Below are positions 55,174 to 64,000 of a stretch of 64,000 bases of DNA, piece by piece. Positions within the stretch are counted from its first letter, which is position 1. The number at the start of each line of letters is the position of its first letter. Origin of the DNA: Lenzites betulinus (Eukaryota > Basidiomycota > Agaricomycetes > Polyporales > Polyporaceae). Location of the stretch: the NCBI GenBank assembly GCA_022264855.1, contig JABYQU010000046.1, forward strand, positions 269,892 through 333,891, read 5' to 3'. Below the pieces are notes generated by a model that ran no database searches, had not been told where the DNA came from, and was given only the letters and a program-made list of their open reading frames with translations. A program made the position numbers and the translations under genes.

Positions 55174-56000
55174 CTGGTGCGGCTGTAAGGTTGGTAACGA
55201 GCAGTTTCTGCTCGAGACTCCTGTTGCTTCTTCATATCCTCCAGCTGCTGCTGGAGTCGATCCTTCTCGTCTTGCAGATCGTCGTACCGCTCGCGCTCGT
55301 CGTTGCGCTCGCGACGGTACCGCTCCATCATCTCACGACGCTCATCTGCGAGCCGCCGTGCCTCCTTCAACTGCTCTTGCAGTTCGGCTATACGCCGCTC
55401 GTTCTCCGCGGCGTCCCCTCCCTCCTTGGAGCGACTATGCTCCTCGAAGTACTGCCAGAACCGGGCTTGAAGCTGAGCTTGCACGCTCATTTGGGCTTCG
55501 CGCAGCGATGGCTCCGACTGCGTGCCCCGAAGATGGCGGATGAACTCGGCGCAGATCACGCAGCCCGTCGTATGCGCGACGAGGAGCGGATGCTCTGCTA
55601 CCGGTCCCCAGGCCAGGTTCATGCTCAGTGGCATGATGGGTGGCATCCCTGGCATTACGCCCATGGGAGCGACCTGATTTTGAGGCGGAGCAAACGATGA
55701 GACCGACGCCCCGTGTGCTTGAGGGTACGCGGGCGGGTACGCGTAGCCGTATCCTGGCTGCGGATATTGATTCGTAGGCGGTGTCTGCATTGGGGCACCG
55801 CCGTACTGGTACTGGGCCGGATACGGCGCAGGATACCCAGCTACTTGCTGATGCACGGCTGGGGCGGCAGGATCCGGGAAGGCCACGTTTGGTGGCATGG
55901 CGGTAGAGGGGGGTGCTGGGCGGTCCACTACCATTTCGGTAGTGGCGCTCGGGGTTGCATTGAGGGGCGCGTGAGGCGGCTGGGATTGGTCGGGGTTCAT
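55098..56000 (-). pseudogene. Pro-rich coiled-coil ORF of a retroelement, cut by PAL copy 2
   Basis: Starts MNPDQSQPPHAPLNATPS. A Pro/Tyr/Gln-rich region (55990-55600) is followed by a Cys-X2-Cys (TGCVICAEF) and a strongly charged coiled coil (ERRIAELQEQLKEARRLADE onward). From residue ~280 the reading runs into the PAL terminal block and stops at 55098, so the native C terminus is missing. It lies head-to-tail after a Gypsy integrase on the same strand, which suggests an accessory ORF of a retroelement. No function assigned. Confidence 0.5.
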
Positions 56001-56208
56001 GGCGGTGGTGCGAGTGTTGAGAGCGAATGGGCGAGCGAGAGAGTCGTAGTGAAAGCGAGAGAGACAAGTGTGAAGTTAGGCGAGCGCGAGCTGGCAATTC
56101 GCCAGTCGCAGGGTCGCGGAGCCACGCTAAGCGCTGGCTGAGCTCGAATCTGAGCTGTAATTACGCGACGCGTCGCGCGTAGCACATGTGACCGCGTGCG
56201 AGCGCCTG

Positions 56209-57859
56209 CTAGCAGGTGGCTGTGCTCGCGCCTTCAACGCCGGACGTACAAGTCCTTTTCTCCTTTGACGCCGCACTGGCTACACTCGCCGTATCGGTGT
56301 AGCTACTCCCCACCGCACACGTATTAGTGTGCGGCTGGTTTCCGGGGTAAGGCTCGCCATGAGCTGACTCCCATGAGCGTGCAATACTCGTCCAACGCTG
56401 CGAGATCTTACAGCTCTCATACGGCTCCCAAGTATGGTCGCCCTGGGTCCACCGTACGTGAAACCGACATTTGGCGCCTTGCCACTCATGGCCGACTATC
56501 TCGTCGACCAACCATTCAGCGTCGTCGCTGAGCCCGAAGTCGTAGAAGGCTTGGGCATCGCGATGCGGGAATACCGCATCGTCGTTGGCTTCATGTCTCC
56601 TAAGTAGGGAGACATGGAATTTGGGATGTATTCGCCGCTCTCGTAATTCCGAGGGCAGGTCCAATACATAGTTGGAAGTGCGAGGTATGCACTCCAAAAT
56701 CTTGTATGGCCCGATGTACTTAGGCACGAGCTTGCGTGCTCGACCTTTGGGTACGGTTAGATTCTTAGTCGAGAGATAGACTAAGTCTCCAATCTGGAAC
56801 TCAGGTTCCTCCTGCCTATGCTTATTCGCATGGTAGGTTTGAGACACGCGAGCGTCGATTATGGCATCGTGCGCTATCTCAAGATTAGCACGAGCTCGTT
56901 GTGCGAACTCGCGTACTCCCGCGAACGGAGTTTCCGTCTGATTCCGCTCATCGACCGAGGTAAATACCCATAGTTCAATTCGAACGGGGCAAACCCAGTA
57001 GTAGAGCTGGCGGCAGAATTCAATGCAATTCTGCCAAGGTAGTTTCTCGTACCAATCGAGTTGATTGGGACGATACTATAGCACGGAGAATCTGAGTAAT
57101 TGAACGAATAGTTCGCTCACTCAGTCCATCCGTTTGCGGGTGGAAAGAAGTGGACATGAGCAGCTTCGCGCCCATGAGTCTATGAAGCTCACGCCAGAAC
57201 TTCGACGTGAACTTGCTGTCTCTATCAGATACGATAGATTCAGGCAACCCGTGGAGTCGTACTACCTCTCGCAGATATACGAGAGATAGTTCCGCGGCCG
57301 TGTCGGTCGTTCGTACAGGTATTAAGTGTACCATAGACGTCATGCGGCATACGACTACCCATACGTAGTCGTATCCGTTTGACAATGGAAATGGACCGAC
57401 AAAGTCCATGGAGATCGAGACCCATGGGGCCAGGGCCAAGGGTAAGCTATGTAGTAGCCCCATAGGTAGTTGAGTGGACGACTTTGCGGTATGACATGTA
57501 CCGCAAGTTATACAAAATTTATCTACGTCTTTGCGTAGAGTCGGCCACCAAAACCAACGTCTGAGATACTCAGACGTGCGTTGCGGTCCGAGATGTCCCA
57601 ACGTATTGTGCGCGCGATCAATCACGATCTCGTGTAGTGATCGTTTGTTCAATAGAACCCGGGGCAGGCATAACACGGCCTCGCCTTCGCGGTGATACGC
57701 TCCACAGGCGTTCCAGGCCAGAAACCCGCCTTTTCCACCCTTGCGCGCGCATGCCAACCACAGCGCGCGCAGAGCCCACCGCACACCTCGGTACTCCCCA
57801 CGTCGCGCGCGCAGTGCGCGGAGCCCATCGCGCGCAAGGCCAAGATGCGCGCGGGGCAC
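56209..57859 (-). pseudogene. Gypsy pol fragment: H2C2, integrase, chromodomain, with a frameshift
   Basis: First frame (57859-57020): H2C2 domain (HNTLGHLGPQRTSEYLRRWF, CGTCHTAKS), then integrase D (ISMDFVGPFP), D (VSDRDSKFTSKFW) and E (HPQTDGLSERTIRS). At about 57060-57020 the frame breaks; RIALNSAASSTTGFAPFELN is split between frames, and the last frame (from about 56847) reads GPYKILECIPRTSNYVLDLP and a chromodomain-like WLVDEIVGHEWQGAKCRFHV. RT and RNase H are missing. Inactive relic. Confidence 0.85.
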
Positions 57860-58690
57860 TTCACCACGGCGCGCGTGATGCCTGTCGCTATCCCGAGCCC
57901 TTTGCCCTAGCTGCTCGCGCGCGCGGGTCCGCTGGGCGCATCAGTGGCGCGCGCACGAGGCGCGCGAAGAGTCGGATCGCGCGCGGCAAGGGCGCCCGGC
58001 GCGCGAGGCATCCCGGGCCCGGTTTCCGCTTATCTTCCGTATGGTAGCACGTGTTTTTGATTCAGCCTGTGGGCATTCCTGTACATAGTCATTTCGGGGC
58101 ATTCGAACCCCCCAGACAATCCACCCCTCACTCTCTCAACTGCTGGGAACGTGTCCCTCGCGCTTCGCGACGTGCAACAGCTTCCCCTTCAAGGCAGGAC
58201 GACTGGAGACCTCTCCGCTGTGACAGCGTACCGTCAGTTGCGTATATTGCGTCTATCCCGTTGCTCCTGCGTTTCACTGCATGCGTACTGCGTTGCGAAG
58301 CCCCGTGGCTGACTGCGAGCGTTGCGTTATTCCTGCGCGCGTTGCGTTACTGAGTTTACCTCCGCGCGCGCCCTTCTACCGCGCGAGTCCGCGCGCGCTC
58401 CCACCCGGTGCGCGAGAGACCTCCCTCCTGCTCGCGCGCGAACAGTATACGGACCGGCCTACCAGCGAACCTAGGGAGCTCGAGACCTTACTCCCCTTCA
58501 TCACACACCTAGACGTCCTCTACCTCTCAGCTATCGGCCGCCAGAGCACCTCTTACCGTATCATTTTGGAGCCCACCGCGAGGGGGTTTCAGATCTCGAC
58601 CTACACCTTCGGAACGCACCCTAGAGCCGACTGCGCGCGCGCACTGCTACCACGGCGTCCGACCTAGCTGCGGAACTGCTCGATAGTGCC
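57860..58690. other. CGCGCG-rich segment
   Basis: Dense CGCGCG runs (57900-58020 and 58360-58440). Probably leader sequence of the flanking retroelements; no LTR pair found. Confidence 0.4.
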
Positions 58691-61483
58691 TTGCGCGAGC
58701 TCCTCGCCATCGGATACAGCCAGTGCACCCCCCAAGACCTCCACACGGTCGTCGAGTCCCTTTCCCTCTTCCTCAGCTACAGCGCTCGGCGCCTTCGCTC
58801 GAATCCCACCACCACGTGGTTCCAAGAGTTGGCCCAGGCCCTCCCTCGAGAAGATTCGGCGCCTTCCTCACCAGAGGTTCCCCCATCTCCACCCTCGGAC
58901 TTTGACTTCCCTACGAATCTACGTCATTCGCGCCGTACCATCTCCACTACCGCGCTACCAGCATCTTCAGAACGGGACATTCTCGAATCCGCCGTCCCTA
59001 CCCCGCTAAGCACTTCTGAAAGCGCGCGCTCCCCTAGCCCTCCAGCGTGCGATATGGCCGACGAACAGCATCAGGAACCGCTCGCGCAACACGCGCGCGC
59101 AGCCATGCCCGCGCGCGGACATAGCACGGCGCCCGTCTTCGACCCCGCGAACCCGCGAACGCTCCGCCGCTTCTTCCAGGACCTGGAGTTCTTGTTCGAG
59201 CGCACAGCGACCCATGGCGATGCGGAGCGCAAGAGCTGGGTCGTTCGGTACCTTCCCATCGACGTCGCAGACTTGGCGGAGGCATTGCCCGAGTCGGAGG
59301 GGGTGGCCACGTACGCCGAATTCAAGGCCGCGCTCATCCAACTCTACCCGGGCGCAGGGGTTGTTAAGGCCTACTTCGTGCGGGATGCCCAAGCGCTCGC
59401 GCTCCGACGCGGCGCGTCCGTCATCAACTCTATCGCCGAGATGGCTGAGTACCATCGCGAGTTCAAGGCGATCACCGCAAGCCTCATCAAGTCGGGAGTC
59501 TATAGCCTCACCGAGCGCGACCGTCTCTTCATTGAAGGCATCAGCGAGCCCCTCCGCGCGCAGGTCAGGAACCGGTTGCAGCTCAAGTTCCCGGATCAGC
59601 CAGCCGACCAGCCGTACGACCCGGATAAGGTCCTCAGCGCGGCCGAGTATGTCTTGACGGGCGCGATGGTCAATCTACCGGCAGCCGCAGCCCCCGCGCC
59701 GCAGGCCCTTCAGAATTCGGGCGCGCGCGCAGCCGACCTGAAGGTAGAGGACCTCGCGCCACTCCTCAAGCTTCTCGCGAAGTCCATGGTCGAGCAGAGC
59801 GGGCCCAGCAGCAGTTCCCAGGGTGTTAACCCCGCGGCGATGACTTCCGCACAGCGCGCGGCCGCGGGTGGCCCTATCGGCGGTCAGAACCAGTACGACT
59901 ACCGGCCTAACAGTGGTTACTGCCACTACTGTGGCGACGCGGGCTGTCAGGTGCGCTTCTGCAGGCATGCTGAAGAAGATATCAAGGAAGGGCGTATCGC
60001 GCGTAATGGAGAAGGCAGGATCGTCCTAGCTAATGGAAGTTTCGTCCCGCGCAACCTTCCTGGACTCACTATGCGCGATCGGGTCTTCGAGTGGTACCGC
60101 CGCTATCCTATGGCGTCGGGTGGGGCCCCTCCGGCCCCCGCTGCCCAGATGGTCCTCCAGGTCGTGCCGAGCGCGCCCATCGATGTGTCGACGTTCCAAC
60201 TGTCCACCGGCGCGCGCATCGACCAGTTGGAGCGCGAGCTGTACGCGCTGCGAGGCAAGCAGGCCTTCGACGGAGTCGAAATCACTTCTAGGCCCCCACG
60301 CATCTTCCAGAGGCGGCCAGTGGCTCCCGCAAACGCTCCACAACCGAACGCGGGCCCAGCGCCCCCTGTATACCCGGACACAGCTGGTGGTGAGGCCGCG
60401 CGCGCAGCGCGCGAGGCTGCTAAGCCGGACCTCCCCGCGCGCGATCCGCCGCCACACCAGCGCGCGCCGATAGTCGCGCGCACCTCTCCGACCCCTGAGC
60501 CCTCACGCGAGCACCCCTTTGCGAAAGCGCGCGATGCAACGTATGCGCCTCCGCGCGTGCGCAACTTCGGTGCGCCGCCCGTACCGCCGAAGGACAAGGA
60601 CACCGCCTACAAGACCCAAGTTCCGGTTTACCGCGCGAGCTTTGCGGAGGACATCTTCGAGCGCTCCATGAAGGCCCCTACGCTCACCCTGACACCGGAG
60701 GAGCTCCTGTCCATTTCCCCTGAGGTTCGCGCGCGCTATCGCGAGGCAGTCACGCCAAAACGCGTCCCTACCGATTCGCGCGCGCCAGCCGACGCGCGCG
60801 GTAGTAACGAGGGGCGCGCGCCGGATGATACGCGCGTGATTGCGATGGCGTCTTGCACTACCATCGAGGAGGTCTTGGAGGAATACACCAACGACCCTGC
60901 CCTATTCTCCTGTAGTGGCGACCCGTTGCTCCCGGAGGGCGTGGTGGTGCCTGACCCCTACGAAGTCTACCTCAAGCGGCTCGAGCCAGGTAGCGACCCT
61001 GATGTCCTGACGGTCGCCAAGGAGTCTCACGCGTTACGCTCCATCGTCGGATTGGTGGACAACAAGGAGTTTGTCGAGGCAATCATCGACCCGGGCTCTC
61101 AGATCGTAGCCATGTCCGAGGACGTCTGCCATGCTCTTCGGCTCGCCTACGACCCGACCATCGTCCTTAACATGCAGTCCGCCAATGGGGATGTGGACCG
61201 GTCGCTCGGCTTGGTACGGAACGTGCCTTTCGCAGTGGCGGACATTGTCTTGTACCTGCAGGTGCACGTCATTCGTCATGCAGCCTACGACATCCTTCTG
61301 GGTCGGCCCTTCGACGTTTTGACCAAGAGCGTCGTCAAGAACTTCACTAACGAGGAGCAGACCCTGACCATCGTGTGCCCGAACACGGGGACGATCGCGA
61401 CCGTGCCCACCATCGCGCGCGGGCGCGCGCGCTTTCGCGCTTCCGACGCCGGACATCCCCTTGGACAGCCAGCCCTTGCTTGA
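58691..61483 (+). pseudogene. Gypsy-type Gag-protease ORF lacking RT, cut by PAL copy 3
   Basis: A 930-codon frame. Gag core: FDPANPRTLRRFFQDLEFLF, then ERKSWVVRYLPIDVADLAEA, AEYHREFKAITASLIKSGVY and LFIEGISEPLRAQVRNRLQL. A Cys-rich motif CHYCGDAGCQVRFC sits at about 59930-59965 (Cys in place of the usual His). Near the end an aspartic protease domain appears: AIIDPGSQIVAMSEDVCHAL, with the catalytic motif DPG instead of D(T/S)G, then AAYDILLGRPFDVL. The ORF stops at 61483 and the RT domain expected next is replaced by PAL copy 3. The gag itself has no stop, so the loss may be recent. Confidence 0.75.
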
Positions 61484-61536
61484 GGTCCCAGATGGCGAGA
61501 TCGCATGCGTAATCACTGTAGAAGATGGCGCACCAG

Positions 61537-62840
61537 CTGTGGTAGTCGTAATGTATTATAAACCGTTCATGCGCCCGCGCAGCATTACATTATAAACCGT
61601 TCGTGTTCGTAATGTATTACGAGCAGCCGGGGACGCCAGCGCTGCCCTCCGGGACCTGCCTAATATGGCAGGCAGGCCCGGGGGACAGTGCTGGCGCCCC
61701 CGGGGGCCTCTAATCTCTTATCTAACATAGATAATGGCCTTATCTCATCTCCCCGGGACTTTCCCGCGCGCGCCTGTGCCTCTCTCGCAGCCACATCCCG
61801 ATTAGGCAGGTGTGCTCTGGTCCTCCCTCCCCTGCCTGCCTGCTTCGGTTCTCCCTCGCTCAATTCTTCTCCGATTCGCTTCAAAACTAGTGCGTCTTAC
61901 TCGGGCGATCTCAGGCTACAATCGCGCGCAAACGGGACTGGAATCCGGTAAGTACTGACTGCGCTACAGTACATACAGTAACAGGGTATAATAGGCGACA
62001 AAGAACGGGCGATATCTCGTCCGTTCTTTGTCGCCTCAGCGCGCAAATTGCTTTCCCATCAAGACGACGGTAAGCCCGTTCCAACGAGTCCCCACACGCG
62101 CAATTCTGCCCAAGGACGGTGGAGCTGCGCTCCGCCCACCCCGGGCAGGAGAGCAGCTCCTCCTCCTCTGCGCATATTCCATTCGTTTTTGCTCGTTTTT
62201 GCTCTATTAAGTCACTAATACATTGTATGTCATGGGTACAACGTTTTACGAACATACTACAGCGAAGAAACACGTCCAGGAGGGTGGGTAGTAGTCCAAC
62301 TACTACCCACCTTCCTCGACGCATATATCTGTCATTTCTGCGCGTATCGCCGCGCAAAAGGCACCTGAAGAAAGCGGCGCAACACAGCGTTCTGACGGTG
62401 CCCTTTGCGCGTCGATACGACCGCACAAACCGTCGCAATACGATATTCTGTGTTCCATGCAGTGTAATCACATGTTTCAGCGATAGATTCATGTGCAAGT
62501 CTTCAAATAACATTCTGCTTTCTTTCACGTATTAGTGTATGCCATCGCTATGTGTACACCGGATTGTAGAACAATCAGAGCCCGTTCAAATGTGTAATCT
62601 ACTTATCTATGACCAGAATGTACACCCTTGCTGTGCACGATCCGCGCAACCGATTATCATAAAAACGGGCACGATTAATACGCCATGGAGTCGCTATATG
62701 TGTACAAATTTGCAAGAGGAACGGACGAGAATGGACGGAAATATCGCGTTATTACTGTAGACATGCAGGTAGCCGCCCACCGTCTTAAGACGGTCTCGGG
62801 CGGCTTCAGCATGTCTGTATGTACAGCACAGTATATACAG
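61537..62840 (+). repeat. PAL repeat, copy 3
   Basis: Blocks: AT terminal (61549-61622), GC stem (61628-61700), GGCGACAAAG...CTTTGTCGCC with an almost perfect 15-bp stem (61994-62035), GGAGCTGC...GCAGCTCC (about 62121-62160), CGTCCAGGA...TCCTCGACG (62273-62321), CGTATCGCC...CGATACG (62343-62419) and AGACATGC...GCATGTCT (62759-62816). Ends at ...GCACAGTATATACAG. Closest to copy 2 in the outer 400 bp. Confidence 0.85.
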
Positions 62841-64000
62841 AACTTGTAGAACACTTTGTAGTACATAAATTCGAGTTCTTCGCCAATTTACATGTTTCTG
62901 GGCTTGTTTGAAAGCTGTATACATTGGCTATCGATGTATACACATCACAGATGTATTAGAGGTATACCTAGGTATGTAGGGATGAAATGAGTGTGCAAAA
63001 CTCGCTGTTTTGCTCAGTTTTGCTCAGTCTATTGTTTATGCAGCACATATGAGTAAAGATCATTATTGAATAGGTATATACACTACATGAGATGTTAATA
63101 GACAAGTACATAGCATTCCAGAGTACCTGTTGAGAGATAGAAGGGGGGGTGAGCAGCTGGAGGAGAGGGAGGAAGAGCACATGTGGATAGCGACGCGCTA
63201 CATGGTCGTATCGCCGCGCAAAGGGTACCGACAGAAAGCAGCATTCAGCCGCTTTCTGGCGGTGCCTTTTGCGCGGCGATACGCGCAGAAACGGCAGCGC
63301 TATGCGTCGAGGAAGGTGGGTAGTAGTGGGACTACTATTCACCCTCCTCGACGTGTTTGTGGGTTGTAGTTCGTTGATAAAACGTTATACCTGTGGAGTA
63401 CAATGTATTAGTAAATGAACAAAGCAAGTGCGAGGAAAAAAGAATGAAATACGAGCACAGGAGGAGGAGCTGCACTCCCCCCGGGGTGGGCGGAGCGCAG
63501 CTCCACCGTCCGTCGGCCGATTCGCGCGTATAACGGCGCGTTCGGAACGCGCTGGATTTCCTCGTTATGGGAAAGTACTTTGCGCGTCGAGGCGACAAGT
63601 AACGGACGAGATATCGCCCGTTCTTTGTCGCTCTTCTGCACTTTTACTGTATCTCCAGTAGCAAAATCAGTACTTACCCAATTCTCATTTTGTTTGCGCA
63701 CGATCGTAGCCTCAGTTCTCCCGAGTAAGATGCGCTAGGTTTGAGACGAAATCGGGCAGGAACTGAGCGAGAGAGAGGCGAAGCAGGTAGGCAGGGGAGG
63801 GAGGACAAGAGTGCACCTGCCTAATCGGGATGTGGCTGCGAGGGAGGCACAGGCGCGCGCGGGAAAGTCCCCAGGGAGATGAGATAAGACATAATCTATT
63901 AAGAGATAACAGATTAGAGGCTCCCGGGGGCGCCAGCACTGTCCCCCGGGCCTGCCTGCCCATATTAGGCAGGTCCCGGAGGGCAGCGCTGGCGTCCCCG
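62841..64000 (-). repeat. PAL repeat, copy 4 (continues beyond window)
   Basis: Begins directly after copy 3. Its outer end (TTGTAGAACACTT at 62844, then ATTCGAGTTCTT) matches the reverse of 23580-23627 in copy 1. Palindromes at 63207-63283, 63305-63353, about 63470-63508, 63592-63632 and the GC stem from about 63927 to the window end. Confidence 0.82.

Noticed and set aside
57637..58047. ORFs in the CGCGCG-rich segment
   Set aside because: CG-only runs lack stop codons in all frames; no protein features.
1..64000. tRNA and rRNA genes
   Set aside because: I looked for cloverleaf-like A and B boxes and conserved rRNA segments and saw none that I could support by eye.

Overview
The window reads as a filamentous basidiomycete nuclear genome, most likely an Agaricomycete and perhaps a polypore. 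Genes are split by many 45-90 bp GT-AG introns. The mobile DNA is Ty3/Gypsy with chromodomains, a Copia gag relic and a Helitron. Several intact genes are of types I associate with Polyporales. Species assignment is inference. Exon models were made by hand; most close to a whole number of codons, which is the main support for them.

Left host block (1-13.1 kb): a 3'-truncated MFS monocarboxylate-permease-like gene (-), a five-exon cyclin-box gene (-), an alpha/beta hydrolase gene with one in-frame TAG before its catalytic His (-), an intact FAD synthase gene (+), a decayed paralogue of the hydrolase (+), and a pepsin-type aspartic peptidase gene (-).

First mobile block (13.8-30.7 kb): a complete Gypsy element (14458-20588, LTRs of 273 bp, CGTAC target duplication) sits inside the gag of an older Gypsy-like element. 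Next come a Copia-type gag fragment, copy 1 of an unusual repeat built from consecutive palindromes (called PAL here, a working label), and a Helitron with a 2,000-residue Rep/helicase ORF.

Middle host block (31-50.3 kb): a C2H2 zinc-finger pseudogene, a protein kinase, an F-box gene, a nucleotidyltransferase-fold-like gene, and several small genes I cannot name. Gaps between them are long and without convincing genes.

Right mobile block (51-64 kb): an AT-rich island with a 22-bp minisatellite, then PAL copy 2 (-), Gypsy fragments on both strands, PAL copy 3 (+) and PAL copy 4 (-). Copies 2 and 3 form inverted arms around 6.4 kb of retroelement fragments, and copy 3 abuts copy 4. A 255-bp inverted-repeat element flanked by TTA is nested in copy 2; the three other PAL copies show the empty site.

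The best candidate for something undescribed is the PAL repeat family. It has no coding capacity that I can see, and its six or seven strong palindromes keep the same order in every copy.
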